The notes: generated by a model not told the origin, from the letters alone. A DNA stretch of 64,000 nt from Pedobacter lusitanus (GCF_040026395.1 NZ_CP157278.1:3472001-3536000); one strand, 5' to 3'; counted from the first letter of the stretch, positions 36,585 to 45,535 are shown. Made by a program: numbers and translations.

Positions 36585-38058
36585 TCTTTGGCTTATCCGA
36601 TGGTTTGTTACGTCTGCGGTTATTCCTTGATCTGTTATTTCTGTTTGCAGAAGGAGCTTTCGTTACCTCTCCATCTTCTGTTTTAACAGCTTCCGGTGCT
36701 TTTTTAGGCTCCTGATTTCTTCTGTTTTCAACAGGTTTCTGATTATTCTGAGCTGCCTTTTGTGCCGGCTGACCTGGTTTCACACCCTGATTACTTTGCT
36801 TTGGTGCAGGCTGGCCAGGTTTTACAGCAGGTTGATTTGGCTTCACCGAAGGCTGACCTGCTTTTACAGATGGCTGCCCCGGCTTTCCACCTCTTTCCGG
36901 TCTGTTTTGAGCATTATTCTTATTCCTATTGTTATTTCTTGAATTTTTATTCTTCGGTTTATCATCCAGACGGGTTAAACTGTCCTGACCAACAACATTT
37001 TCATAATCAGGTGTTTTCTCCACAAAAACTGTGGTTGTCAGTTCTACCGCTTCATCTTTTAAATTAATCGGTTTCTGCCCCCTTTTATTCATCGCCATGA
37101 TTTCTTTCACACGGTCTACTTTTAATGGAATCCAGTCTTCCTGATTCGGATAACTAAACCACATTAATTTCTTGAAAATATCCGTTTTCTGATGACGGGC
37201 GGTACCTATTTCAGTCTGCAGGTTTTCTACACGATCAGGGATATCCTTTAACGCATCCAGATAGGTATCCAGCTCATAATTCAGACAGCATTTTAATTTA
37301 CCGCACTGTCCTGCAAGTTTAAGCGTATTCAAAGAAAGATTCTGATATCTTGCAGCAGCAGTAGATACTGTTTTAAAGTTTGTCAACCAGGTAGAGCAGC
37401 ATAATTCACGTCCGCAGGAACCTATTCCTCCAAGTCTTCCGGCTTCCTGACGCATTCCGATTTGCCTCATTTCTATCCTTATACGGAAAGTTTCGGCCAT
37501 TTTCTTGATCAGCTCCCTGAAATCCACACGGCCTTCGGCTGTATAAAAGAAAGTCGCCTTAGTTTTATCACCCTGATAATCCACATCACTGATTTTCATC
37601 GAGAGACGCAGATCAAGCGCCAGCGTACGGGCTTTATGCATCGTTTCCCACTCGAGATCTTTTGCCAGTTTCCACTTATCTACATCAGCTTCTGTAGCTT
37701 TTCTGTAAACTTTGCGGACAACCTGATCTATTGGTGTTTTACGACGCTTCATCTGCATTCTGACCAACTCTCCTGTTAAAGAAACGTGGCCAATATCATA
37801 TCCTCCGGTAGATCCTTCTACCGCAATCAGTTCTCCGATCTCCAGATAAATATTATCACTATTCAGATAAAATTCTTTTCTGGCACCTTTGAATTTAACT
37901 TCTATGACCTCGAAAGGCTTATAATTAGAAGGCATGTCCAGATTAGACAGCCAATCGTAAACTTCCATTTTCTGACAACCTCCGGTAAGGCACGAGCCAT
38001 TACTTTTGCAGCCTGAGGGGGCGCAACCGCCACCTGTAGAACAACTTCCACATCCCAT
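36571..38058 (-). CDS. ricT: PSP1-domain regulator RicT (YaaT-like) with Cys-rich head and repetitive tail
   Basis: A 495-residue protein. The PSP1 domain is at about 45-330 (ELIAVEGSTGGYDIGHVSLTG; RIEMRQIGMRQEAGRLGGIG; SCGRELCCSTWL; LAGQCGKLKCCLNYE), including the paired Cys motifs CGRELCC and CGKLKCC. The head has six Cys within about 28 residues (MGCGSCSTGGGCAPSGCK...), which are likely metal or Fe-S ligands. The tail from about 370 is low complexity, with 7-residue repeats of the KPGQPSV/KPNQPAV type and Asn/Arg-rich ends. In Bacillus, RicT works with RicA/RicF in RNA maturation. Here the partner genes are absent nearby, and holB lies 2 bp upstream. Confidence 0.93.
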   Translation of the reverse strand: MGCGSCSTGGGCAPSGCKSNGSCLTGGCQKMEVYDWLSNLDMPSNYKPFEVIEVKFKGARKEFYLNSDNIYLEIGELIAVEGSTGGYDIGHVSLTGELVRMQMKRRKTPIDQVVRKVYRKATEADVDKWKLAKDLEWETMHKARTLALDLRLSMKISDVDYQGDKTKATFFYTAEGRVDFRELIKKMAETFRIRIEMRQIGMRQEAGRLGGIGSCGRELCCSTWLTNFKTVSTAAARYQNLSLNTLKLAGQCGKLKCCLNYELDTYLDALKDIPDRVENLQTEIGTARHQKTDIFKKLMWFSYPNQEDWIPLKVDRVKEIMAMNKRGQKPINLKDEAVELTTTVFVEKTPDYENVVGQDSLTRLDDKPKNKNSRNNNRNKNNAQNRPERGGKPGQPSVKAGQPSVKPNQPAVKPGQPAPKQSNQGVKPGQPAQKAAQNNQKPVENRRNQEPKKAPEAVKTEDGEVTKAPSANRNNRSRNNRRRNKPSDKPKNEEN

Positions 38059-38060
38059 AA

Positions 38061-39209
38061 CTAATTGTATATATGTTGAGTCCCTTTCGGGAGCGTTTTA
38101 AACTTGATTATTTTTACCAGTTGTAAAGATACATCTAAAAATAGTATTTTCGGATTAGCGTTACGTTCTATATGATAATGTGCCTGTTCCAGTTCTGTAA
38201 TAATTGCAGAAGCCATATTCAGGTCAAGCACGTGTTTACTTAATTTTTGTGCTGTTTCAAGCGTTCTGGCCGGTAATTTCACTAAGCTATCTGCCCCGCT
38301 CATCAATAAACTGCACTCTCTCAGAAAGCTGATTCCGTATTTTAAAAAATTCTTTTGATTTTCTCTTCCCCAGCTGGCCGCCTGATCTACAAAGGTCACC
38401 AGATCAGGAACTCTGTTTCCATATCCCATTCTCAGCCACTCCGCAAAGACCTCTGCATTATCATTGTGAGCTTGTGCAGCCTGCAATTTGGCTTCTATTA
38501 AATTCCCATCTGCAAGAAAACTATAAGTGGAAGCCTGTTCTTCTGAAAGATTATAGCTGTTTACCAGATAATTTTCAATTACCGGTGATGGAAGCTTTGG
38601 AATTTTAACAATTTGTGTCCTGGATAACAGTGTAGAAAGTATATGCTCCTGATTATTCGCCACCAATAAAAACAAGGTATTTGCAGGTGGTTCCTCAATA
38701 ATTTTAAGCAGTGAATTCCCTTCTTTTTCCAGATATTCAGGTAACCACATAATCAGCACCTTCGTCTCTGCTTCAAAAGCTTTATAGCTTAATTTCTTAA
38801 TGATATCATGGCATTCTGCAATATTAATATTGGCCTGTTTATTATCAGCACTTAGCTGTTGTCTCCAGATATCAAGATCAACATAAGGATCTGCCAATAG
38901 CATTGTTCTCCATTCTTCCAGTACATCTACAGCAATTTTAACATCCTTGGAAGCAAAAAACGGATAAGAGAAATGCAGATCAGGATGAATATATCTTTCA
39001 TATTTGCGGCAAGATGAACAAACGCCGCAACTATCCGTATCTGATTTATCTAAACAATTGATATACTGAGCATATGCTATAGCCAGGGGCAAAGAACCCG
39101 TCCCTTCGGCAGAGAGAAATAACTGGGCATGACTTACCCTGTTTTCAGCAACTGTCTGTATCAGCTGACGCTTTATTTCCTCTTGTCCTACGATCTCTTT
39201 AAACTGCAT
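38061..39209 (-). CDS. holB: DNA polymerase III delta' subunit
   Basis: A 382-residue clamp-loader subunit from the ATG at 39209 (MQFKEIVGQEEIKRQLIQTV). An earlier in-frame ATG adds 46 residues that overlap ruvX upstream and look non-coding. Features: HAQLFLSAEGTGSLPLAIAYA in place of a Walker A, the zinc module C-x8-C-x2-C-x2-C (NCLDKSDTDSCGVCSSC), MWLPEYLEKEGNSLLKIIEEPPANT and the SRC-like LLSRTQIVKIP. It acts in loading the beta clamp. It is first in the holB-ricT-gldH operon and divergent from ruvX across only 39 bp. Confidence 0.95.
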   Translation of the reverse strand: MQFKEIVGQEEIKRQLIQTVAENRVSHAQLFLSAEGTGSLPLAIAYAQYINCLDKSDTDSCGVCSSCRKYERYIHPDLHFSYPFFASKDVKIAVDVLEEWRTMLLADPYVDLDIWRQQLSADNKQANINIAECHDIIKKLSYKAFEAETKVLIMWLPEYLEKEGNSLLKIIEEPPANTLFLLVANNQEHILSTLLSRTQIVKIPKLPSPVIENYLVNSYNLSEEQASTYSFLADGNLIEAKLQAAQAHNDNAEVFAEWLRMGYGNRVPDLVTFVDQAASWGRENQKNFLKYGISFLRECSLLMSGADSLVKLPARTLETAQKLSKHVLDLNMASAIITELEQAHYHIERNANPKILFLDVSLQLVKIIKFKTLPKGTQHIYN

Positions 39210-39248
39210 TTGGTGCAAAATAGTAAATTTATAACAATCTTTGCAGCT

Positions 39249-39665
39249 ATGTCCCGTATTATCGCATTTGATTATGGTACCAAACGTATCGGCATTGCCG
39301 TTACAGATCCACTGCAAATTATTGCTACAGGGCTGGATACCATACACCCAAAAGATATTGTAGAATATTTAAAAAAATATCTGCTTACCGAACAGGTAGA
39401 AGCCTTTGTTATTGGTCTGCCAAAACAAATGGATGGCACACCATCCGAATCGGCACAGCATGTTAAAGGCTTTTCCACCACACTGAAAAAAAATTTTCCG
39501 GATATTCCCCAGCACTGGATTGATGAGCGTTTTACTTCTAAACTTGCCCATCAGACTATCATGCAGAGCGGCCTGAAAAAACAGGACCGCCGGAATAAAG
39601 ACCGCGTAGATACAATCGCTGCAACAATTATTTTACAATATTTCATGGAAGAACACCGTTTATAG
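39249..39665 (+). CDS. ruvX: Holliday junction resolvase / pre-16S rRNA nuclease YqgF
   Basis: A 138-residue RNase H-fold nuclease from the ATG at 39249. The frame is open 120 bp further upstream, but that would run into holB. Catalytic acids: Asp8 in AFDYGTKRIGIAVTDP, Glu in WIDERFTS and Asp in KDRVDTIAATIIL. The length is typical. YqgF matures the 5' end of 16S rRNA and is an essential housekeeping enzyme. The -7-like AATCTTTG ends 5 nt before the ATG, so a nearly leaderless mRNA is predicted. It leads a tight four-gene unit. Confidence 0.96.
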   Translation: MSRIIAFDYGTKRIGIAVTDPLQIIATGLDTIHPKDIVEYLKKYLLTEQVEAFVIGLPKQMDGTPSESAQHVKGFSTTLKKNFPDIPQHWIDERFTSKLAHQTIMQSGLKKQDRRNKDRVDTIAATIILQYFMEEHRL

Positions 39666-39673
39666 AACATTAC

Positions 39674-40309
39674 ATGAGCCTGATTAAAGACGACTTACAA
39701 CTTTTACTGCTAAATTTCTGCGAACCGGAATCCGAATTATTACAACGGATTGACCGCGAAACCAATCTCAAGGTTTTAATGCCCAGAATGCTTTCCGGAC
39801 ATTACCAGGGTCGTGTTCTGAGCATGCTAAGTAAGCTGATTACCCCCAAACGTATTCTTGAAATTGGTACTTTTACCGGCTACGCTACTTTATGTCTGGC
39901 AGAAGGACTGACAAACGATGGTCTTATTTATACACTGGACAAGAATCTGGAACTGGAAGACCGCGTACGTGGTTACTTCGCAGACTCCCCTTATAATTCA
40001 CAGATAAAATATATTATGGGTGATGCCACCCAAACCATCAATGGCCTGGATGAAACTTTTGACCTGGTTTTTATTGATGCTGATAAGAAAAACAATGGCA
40101 CCTATTACGACCTCATTTTTGACAGCGTGAGACCTGGTGGGCTGATCATTGTTGATAACGTGTTGTGGAGTGGAAAAGTACTGACACACCAGCAAGACAG
40201 AGATACCGTTAATATTAGTACTTTTAATGATAAAGTTGCTGGAGATGACAGGGTTGAGAAATTAATCTTACCCGTCAGGGATGGCTTGTTTATCATCAGA
40301 AAAAAATAA
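39674..40309 (+). CDS. SAM-dependent O-methyltransferase (COMT-like)
   Basis: A 211-residue class I methyltransferase of the catechol-O-methyltransferase-like family. The SAM motif is ILEIGTFTGYATLCLAEGL (about 56-74), followed by TLDKNLELEDRVRGYF. The metal site segment is FDLVFIDADKKNNGTYYDLIFDSVRPGGLIIVDNVLWSGKV. The methyl acceptor is unknown; homologues act on catechol-like or CoA-bound phenolics, and here the role is undefined. It starts 8 bp after ruvX and 3 bp before the next gene, so all four are co-transcribed. Confidence 0.92.
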   Translation: MSLIKDDLQLLLLNFCEPESELLQRIDRETNLKVLMPRMLSGHYQGRVLSMLSKLITPKRILEIGTFTGYATLCLAEGLTNDGLIYTLDKNLELEDRVRGYFADSPYNSQIKYIMGDATQTINGLDETFDLVFIDADKKNNGTYYDLIFDSVRPGGLIIVDNVLWSGKVLTHQQDRDTVNISTFNDKVAGDDRVEKLILPVRDGLFIIRKK

Positions 40310-40312
40310 AAC

Positions 40313-41029
40313 ATGATAACAAAAAAACTAATGCTGATTTGGCTGGCCCTGATTTTACTGGGTTCAACTGCCCAAAGCCAGACCGTCACCGAATATGTGG
40401 AAGAGCATACAGATCACGCACAGGAACTCATGAGAACATACGAAGTACCAGCAAGTGTAATTTTAGCAGTCGCTATTCATGAGTCTGCAGCAGGAAAAAG
40501 TAAAGTTGCCCGTCATTTAAATAATCATTTTGGCATCAAAGGGGCTAACTGCAATTCGGAAATCAATTCTTCGTATCGTGATTTTGAAACGGCAGATCAA
40601 TCGTATGATAACTTTGTAGAAGTTTTACAAAACAAATCTTCCTTCAGTAAATTATTTGAGGAATGTGACCAGTATGATTATCCTGCATGGGCTAAAGGGA
40701 TACAGAGAGGCGGCTACGCAAGCAGCAGAACCTGGGCTAAACAAGTGATAGCAATCATTGATAAATACGAATTATACCAGTATGACAACAGACCTGATGA
40801 TTATGTTGAGCCTGTAAAAGCTGCTGCTCCTGTCAGTGTAAGAAAAAAACACAGTCACAGCTACAGAACTAAACGCCATCATTCTTCAGCTAAATTATAT
40901 ACGGTAAAAAAAGGGGACAACCTGAATAAAATTGCTGAATCACACGGGACCTCTTCGACTTCGCTTATGCGTAAAAACGGGCTGAAAAAATCAGCACTTA
41001 AGCCGGGGCAAAAAATCAGAATTAAATGA
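40313..41029 (+). CDS. Exported glucosaminidase with C-terminal LysM
   Basis: A 238-residue protein with signal peptide 1-23 (ending STAQSQ). The glucosaminidase domain is at about 30-155 (MRTYEVPASVILAVAIHESAAGKS with the catalytic Glu in HES; NNHFGIKG). A basic His/Arg linker (RKKHSHSYRTKRHHSS) is followed by one LysM at about 195-238 (YTVKKGDNLNKIAESHG...LKPGQKIRI). It is a peptidoglycan hydrolase of the periplasm that probably cleaves glycan strands. It overlaps by 4 bp (ATGA) with its homologue downstream. Confidence 0.92.
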   Translation: MITKKLMLIWLALILLGSTAQSQTVTEYVEEHTDHAQELMRTYEVPASVILAVAIHESAAGKSKVARHLNNHFGIKGANCNSEINSSYRDFETADQSYDNFVEVLQNKSSFSKLFEECDQYDYPAWAKGIQRGGYASSRTWAKQVIAIIDKYELYQYDNRPDDYVEPVKAAAPVSVRKKHSHSYRTKRHHSSAKLYTVKKGDNLNKIAESHGTSSTSLMRKNGLKKSALKPGQKIRIK

Positions 41030-41862
41030 AACAGACACTCTTACTCTTCGCTATAGCGATCGTTTTTTTATCCTCGTGTAAAACGAGAAAGTATCACCGG
41101 AATAATGCGCAGATAGAAAAAGCTGCAAACAAAGCCAATCCGAATTTTACTGACTATAATACGTTAAGCTATATTGATGCTTTTAAGGGTGTCGCTATTG
41201 AAGAGATGAATACCTATGGAATTCCTGCCAGTATTACCCTGGCACAGGGAATCATAGAATCGGGCAGTGGAAACAGCAGCCTGGCCAAATATGCGAATAA
41301 CCATTTTGGCATTAAATGTACTGCAGAATGGAAAGGGAAGGCCTATTACAAAGATGATGACAAGAGTAATGATTGTTTCAGAGTGTATAAAGATGCCAGG
41401 GAATCTTATAAGGATCACTCCGAATTTTTAAAGAGAAAACGTTACAGTTCTTTATTCGAGCTGGATAAAAACGATTATCAAAACTGGGCAAAAGGCTTAA
41501 AACAGGCCGGTTATGCCACAAACCCAAAATACCCTGATATGCTGATCAATACGATTGAGAAATACAATTTACACCAGTATGATCAGTCAGAATCTGAAAA
41601 AGATAAGATTAAACGTGAAGATCGTGTTTTCACAGAGATCAATGCCAATATACCGAAGGATACCAAAAAGTTCACGCCTGTGGAAGTACCCGTTTCCAAA
41701 CAGATTATCAATACCACCGATCCTAATTATACCGTTCAGAAAGGGGATACGCTATATAATATTTCCAAAAGATATAATATGACCGTAGATGAATTAAAGT
41801 CACTGAACGGCCTGACAGACGAAGGCGTAAAAATCGGACAGAAGCTGATTGTAGTTAAATAA
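41026..41862 (+). CDS. Glucosaminidase/LysM lipoprotein
   Basis: A 278-residue lipoprotein with lipobox FLSSC (Cys18). The glucosaminidase domain is at about 45-185 (MNTYGIPASITLAQGIIESGSGNSSLAKYANNHFGIKC region, with the catalytic Glu in IES). A linker leads to a LysM at 233-277 (YTVQKGDTLYNISKRYNMTVDELKS). It is a membrane-tethered counterpart of the soluble enzyme encoded just upstream. The two probably arose by duplication and divide the work between soluble and anchored peptidoglycan cleavage. Confidence 0.93.
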   Translation: MKQTLLLFAIAIVFLSSCKTRKYHRNNAQIEKAANKANPNFTDYNTLSYIDAFKGVAIEEMNTYGIPASITLAQGIIESGSGNSSLAKYANNHFGIKCTAEWKGKAYYKDDDKSNDCFRVYKDARESYKDHSEFLKRKRYSSLFELDKNDYQNWAKGLKQAGYATNPKYPDMLINTIEKYNLHQYDQSESEKDKIKREDRVFTEINANIPKDTKKFTPVEVPVSKQIINTTDPNYTVQKGDTLYNISKRYNMTVDELKSLNGLTDEGVKIGQKLIVVK

Positions 41863-41896
41863 TGTTAATATAAGCCATTTAGCTTCTGCTTATTTG

Positions 41897-41904
41897 TATT
41901 TTTG
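41897..41904 (+). promoter_or_regulatory. -7 box TATTTTTG
   Basis: A full TAnnTTTG match ending 7 nt before the ATG at 41912. It predicts a leaderless or nearly leaderless mRNA. The -33 region is not clear. Confidence 0.45.
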
Positions 41905-41911
41905 CTGCTCA

Positions 41912-42661
41912 ATGAAACCTACTCTTTTATTCCTTTTCTGCTGTTTTTTTTGTGGTACTGTATTAGCCCAGAAAAAAGCTGTGCAGGGTTTTGTCATAGA
42001 CAAAGTGTCCAAACAGCGTTTGGCTACAGTATATATTTACAATTCTCATAATGATGATGGTATTTATAACAACAGTAAGGGAGAATTTACAACTCAGGCG
42101 GCTGTAGGTGATACGTTATTTGCAGTCAGACAAGGATATGGGCTGGATACCGTGGTCTATAAAGGAAGCACAATCTTTTTCCAGTTAAAGCCTCTTGCTA
42201 TTCAGCTGAAAGAGGTTTCTATTATCGGGAGCTCCCTTTCTCCAAAACAACGCTATGATCAGCGGACAAGAGAATTTAAATATGCCACTGATCTGGGCAG
42301 CTCAAGGGATCTGCTGAATCTGAGTTCAAGAGGTGTAGGACTTGGAATAGATGCGATTTACAACTTACTGAGCAGAAAAGGTAAAAACGCGAGACATCTG
42401 CAAGCCATCCTGGAAAGGGATTATAAAGAAGAAATCATTGACTACAGATATAATCCTGCTTTTGTAAGCCGTGTCTTAAGGATCAGGGATTTTGAACTGA
42501 AGGATTTCATGCAGCAGTATCGCCCCAGCTATGATTTTGTACTGGCAGCTTCTGATTATGCATTCATTGTTTTTCTTAAAAATAATTATGCTTCTTACAA
42601 ACGTAATCCGAAAGCATTCAGGCTGCAACCTCTGCCGGCCATTAAAATTGTACAGCCATGA
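41912..42661 (+). CDS. Exported protein with carboxypeptidase regulatory-like domain
   Basis: A 249-residue protein from the ATG at 41912; an in-frame TTG 18 bp upstream lies within the promoter box. The signal peptide ends CGTVLAQ. A CarboxypepD_reg-like beta-sandwich is at about 20-100 (KAVQGFVIDKVSKQRLATVYIYN...YNNSKGEFTTQAAVGDTLF), followed by a C-terminal helical region (LLNLSSRGVGLGIDAIYNLLSRKGKN). Such proteins are common in Bacteroidota and their role is unclear. The stop codon overlaps the start of a 108-residue membrane protein (ATGA), so the two are translationally coupled. Confidence 0.85.
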   Translation: MKPTLLFLFCCFFCGTVLAQKKAVQGFVIDKVSKQRLATVYIYNSHNDDGIYNNSKGEFTTQAAVGDTLFAVRQGYGLDTVVYKGSTIFFQLKPLAIQLKEVSIIGSSLSPKQRYDQRTREFKYATDLGSSRDLLNLSSRGVGLGIDAIYNLLSRKGKNARHLQAILERDYKEEIIDYRYNPAFVSRVLRIRDFELKDFMQQYRPSYDFVLAASDYAFIVFLKNNYASYKRNPKAFRLQPLPAIKIVQP

Positions 42662-42984
42662 GGTACTGGCCGGTAACATGGAGAAGACTTCCTGCCAATG
42701 CCATGGCCGTTTTTCCATTTATGTTCTTTAAAGATCCCGGTCAGAAAAATGATACACTACTGATCAATCACGAAAAAATTCATTTTTATCAGCAGCTGGA
42801 ACTGCTGATTATCCCATTTTATATCCTCTATGTGCTGAATTACCTGGTTAACCTGATCCGGTTCAGAAACCATAGTAAAGCTTATTTCAATATTAGTTTT
42901 GAAAAAGAGGCTTATGCCAATGATCAGAACATGAAATATCTGAAAAACAGGAAACTGTATTCATGGTTTAAATATTTATACTAA
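42658..42984 (+). CDS. Tiny HExxH membrane protein (putative minimal metallopeptidase)
   Basis: A 108-residue protein with HEKIH at 38-42, directly followed by a strongly hydrophobic segment at about 47-66 (ELLIIPFYILYVLNYLVNLI), then FEKEAYAND at 81-89 with Glu82/Glu84. The arrangement HExxH...E...A resembles the zinc site of gluzincin-type membrane peptidases (M48/M56) reduced to a minimum. I do not know a named family for it. It is translationally coupled to the preceding exported protein, which may be its substrate or partner. Catalysis is inference. Confidence 0.7.
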   Translation: MRYWPVTWRRLPANAMAVFPFMFFKDPGQKNDTLLINHEKIHFYQQLELLIIPFYILYVLNYLVNLIRFRNHSKAYFNISFEKEAYANDQNMKYLKNRKLYSWFKYLY

Positions 42985-43016
42985 ATTCTAAGAACATTTT
43001 TCTTTTCTTTGTATCA

Positions 43017-44042
43017 ATGAGAGGTATATATGCATGTTTACTATTTGTATTTGCAGTTTCAGCACAAGTAAGTGCACAAGAAATAGATACAATTCCTATT
43101 CCGGTTAAAGATTACGATCTTAAACTCAAGAAGAGTCCGATGCCTTCGGTAAAAGGCGTTATCGTCTTTAAACCACTGGAAATCAAACCACTGATCGTTA
43201 GCTCAAAGGTTAATTACTGGAAAACCAAAACAGCGATAGGAATCAACGTCAATCAATCGTCATTCAGTAATAACTGGAGTGGTGGTGGGGTAAATTCACT
43301 GGCTGTTGAAGGATTAATCAATTATAAAGCGGAGTACAAAAAAGAAAACTACAGTTATCTGACTGAAGTTGATCTCCGTTATGGAAAAATAAGAAATAAA
43401 GGACAGTTGCAAAAGAAAACGAATGACCGGATATTCTGGAATAATACCGGCGCATTCAAAATCTCTAAAAACTGGAATTTATTTACCCAGGTTACTTTTG
43501 AATCACAATTTGACAATGGATATTCATATTCAACAACCAACGGAGTTGAATCGGGCATACTAATTTCTAAATTCATGTCTCCCGGCTATTTAACAGAATC
43601 ATTCGGTTTTGAATATAAACCAAACAAGTATTTCTCTACACAATTTGGTACAGGTGCCGCCAAACAAACTTTTGTACTGGATAACAAGGCGCTGGCTGAG
43701 GCAGATGCCAGGGCAAATCCGGATCCTGTAAACAGAAAAAAAGACTTTTTCGGAGTTCCAATTGAAAATACTTTCAAAAATGACCTGGCTTTTCAGATCA
43801 CGGTTAACTTTGACAAAGACATTTTCCATAATGTAAATCTCAAAAGCAGGTATTATGTCTTTGTACCCTATGATTATTTTGAGAACATGAAACACAGACT
43901 GGATGTAACCGTCACGACTAAAGTCAACAGGTTTATGAATGTTACACTGAATGGGGTTGGAATATATGATAAGACCATAAGCTCGAAAATTCAGGGAAGC
44001 CAGTCACTGGCTATGGGAGTGATGTTTATATTCCCGCGCTAA
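43017..44042 (+). CDS. DUF3078 outer-membrane beta-barrel protein
   Basis: A 341-residue exported protein with signal peptide about 1-20 (ending VSAQ). The conserved DUF3078 core is GINVNQSSFSNNWSGGGVNSLAVEG, followed by alternating strands (INYKAEYKKENYSYLTEVDLRYG). It ends in a short aromatic-containing strand (LAMGVMFIFPR). This predicts an outer-membrane beta-barrel of unknown function. It follows the small HExxH protein by 32 bp on the same strand, and a TTTG sits 5 nt before the ATG, so it may also have its own promoter. Confidence 0.88.
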   Translation: MRGIYACLLFVFAVSAQVSAQEIDTIPIPVKDYDLKLKKSPMPSVKGVIVFKPLEIKPLIVSSKVNYWKTKTAIGINVNQSSFSNNWSGGGVNSLAVEGLINYKAEYKKENYSYLTEVDLRYGKIRNKGQLQKKTNDRIFWNNTGAFKISKNWNLFTQVTFESQFDNGYSYSTTNGVESGILISKFMSPGYLTESFGFEYKPNKYFSTQFGTGAAKQTFVLDNKALAEADARANPDPVNRKKDFFGVPIENTFKNDLAFQITVNFDKDIFHNVNLKSRYYVFVPYDYFENMKHRLDVTVTTKVNRFMNVTLNGVGIYDKTISSKIQGSQSLAMGVMFIFPR

Positions 44043-44146
44043 ATACCTTTGCATCATATTTTAATGTTGATTGTTATTAAAAATGTTTGCAACTTTGTAC
44101 TCTTCTACCATTATACATTAACTAATTGACTATCAATTAACAAAAC

Positions 44147-45487
44147 ATGTTTGAAAATTTACAGGATAAACTAGACCGGGCATTTAAAGTTCTAAAGGGT
44201 CAGGGAAGCATTTCAGAGATCAACGTGGCTGAGACCATGAAAGAAATTCGTAAAGCTTTACTGGATGCCGATGTAAATTTTAAAACTGCTAAAAGCTTTA
44301 CTGACGAAGTTAAAGAAAAGGCACTCGGCCTGAATGTACTTACTGCTGTTTCTCCGGGACAATTACTGACTAAAGTAATGAACGATGAGCTGAAACAGCT
44401 GATGGGTGGTGAGGTTACAGAATTAGACTTAAAAACAAACCCTACGATCATATTAATTGCTGGTCTGAACGGTGCTGGTAAAACTACCTTCTCCGGAAAA
44501 CTGGCAAATTACCTGAAAAGCAAAGGAAAAAAACCTTTATTGGTAGCTGGCGACGTATATCGTCCTGCAGCAATCGACCAGCTTCAGATACTGGGTGAAC
44601 AAATCGGCGTTCCTGTCTACGCGAACAAAGATTCAAAAGACCCGGTAGCTATTGCACTGGAAGGTATTGAACAGGGAAAAAAAGAACATAACAATGTGAT
44701 CATCATTGATACTGCGGGTCGTTTAGCGATAGACGAGCAGATGATGAATGAGATCTCTGAAGTGAAATTGCATACTAAACCGCATGAAATCCTGTTCGTA
44801 GTTGATGCCATGACCGGACAGGATGCGGTTAATACAGCTAAAGCATTTAACGACAGATTAGATTTTACAGGTGTTGTGCTGACAAAACTTGATGGTGATA
44901 CCCGTGGTGGTGCGGCGCTGTCTATCAAGTCTGTAGTTAACAAACCGATCAAATTTGTTGGTACCGGTGAAAAAATGGAAGCACTTGATGTTTTCTACCC
45001 GGACAGAATGGCATCCCGTATTCTGGGAATGGGTGACGTTGTTTCCCTTGTTGAACGTGCTCAGGAGCAGTTTGACGAAAAAGAAGCAGCAGAACTTCAA
45101 AAGAAAATCCGCAAGAATAAATTTGACTTCAACGATTTCTATAACCAGATTCAGCAAATCAAGAAAATGGGTAATATGAAAGACTTGATGGGTATGATTC
45201 CCGGGGTAAGTAAAATGATGAAAAACGTTGAGATTGAAGACGATGCTTTCAAAAATGTGGAGGCGATTATTCAGTCAATGACGAAATATGAACGGGAGAA
45301 CCCAGACAGCATTCAGCAAAGCAGACGTATGCGTATTGCCAAAGGTTCAGGAAATAAAATAGAGGAAGTAACTAAACTGATCAAACAGTTTGAGGATATG
45401 CGTAAGGTGATGAAACAATTTTCTAATCCTGCAGCCGCAGCAAAAATGATGCGCGGTATGCCTAAAATGCCACAGGGAAGAATGTAA
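44147..45487 (+). CDS. ffh: Signal recognition particle protein Ffh
   Basis: A 446-residue SRP54-type GTPase that targets nascent membrane and secreted proteins co-translationally. N domain 1-95; G domain with GLNGAGKTTFSGKLA (about 106-120), DVYRPAAIDQL, DTAGRLAIDEQMMNE, TKLDGDTRGGAAL and GTGEKMEALDVF; M domain from about 300 with Met-rich helices (KKMGNMKDLMGMIPGVSKMMKN; SRRMRIAKGSG, the SRP RNA-binding helix). Complete and of usual length. The SRP RNA gene is not within this window. A CAACTTTG at 44090 is a plausible -7 box. Confidence 0.98.
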   Translation: MFENLQDKLDRAFKVLKGQGSISEINVAETMKEIRKALLDADVNFKTAKSFTDEVKEKALGLNVLTAVSPGQLLTKVMNDELKQLMGGEVTELDLKTNPTIILIAGLNGAGKTTFSGKLANYLKSKGKKPLLVAGDVYRPAAIDQLQILGEQIGVPVYANKDSKDPVAIALEGIEQGKKEHNNVIIIDTAGRLAIDEQMMNEISEVKLHTKPHEILFVVDAMTGQDAVNTAKAFNDRLDFTGVVLTKLDGDTRGGAALSIKSVVNKPIKFVGTGEKMEALDVFYPDRMASRILGMGDVVSLVERAQEQFDEKEAAELQKKIRKNKFDFNDFYNQIQQIKKMGNMKDLMGMIPGVSKMMKNVEIEDDAFKNVEAIIQSMTKYERENPDSIQQSRRMRIAKGSGNKIEEVTKLIKQFEDMRKVMKQFSNPAAAAKMMRGMPKMPQGRM

Positions 45488-45504
45488 ATTCTTCGCTGAT
45501 CTTT

Positions 45505-45535
45505 AAAAAACCGGGCTCTCAATCCGGTTTTTTTT
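45505..45535 (+). terminator. Terminator behind ffh
   Basis: The stem AAAAAACCGG/CCGGTTTTTT has a 9-nt loop and a T8 tract. Confidence 0.9.

Noticed and set aside
36760..37067. Plus-strand frames within ricT
   Set aside because: They arise from the repetitive Pro/Gln tail of RicT read antisense.
39210..39347. N-terminal extension of holB by 46 residues
   Set aside because: It would overlap the start of ruvX on the other strand and precedes the conserved MQFKEIVGQ start.
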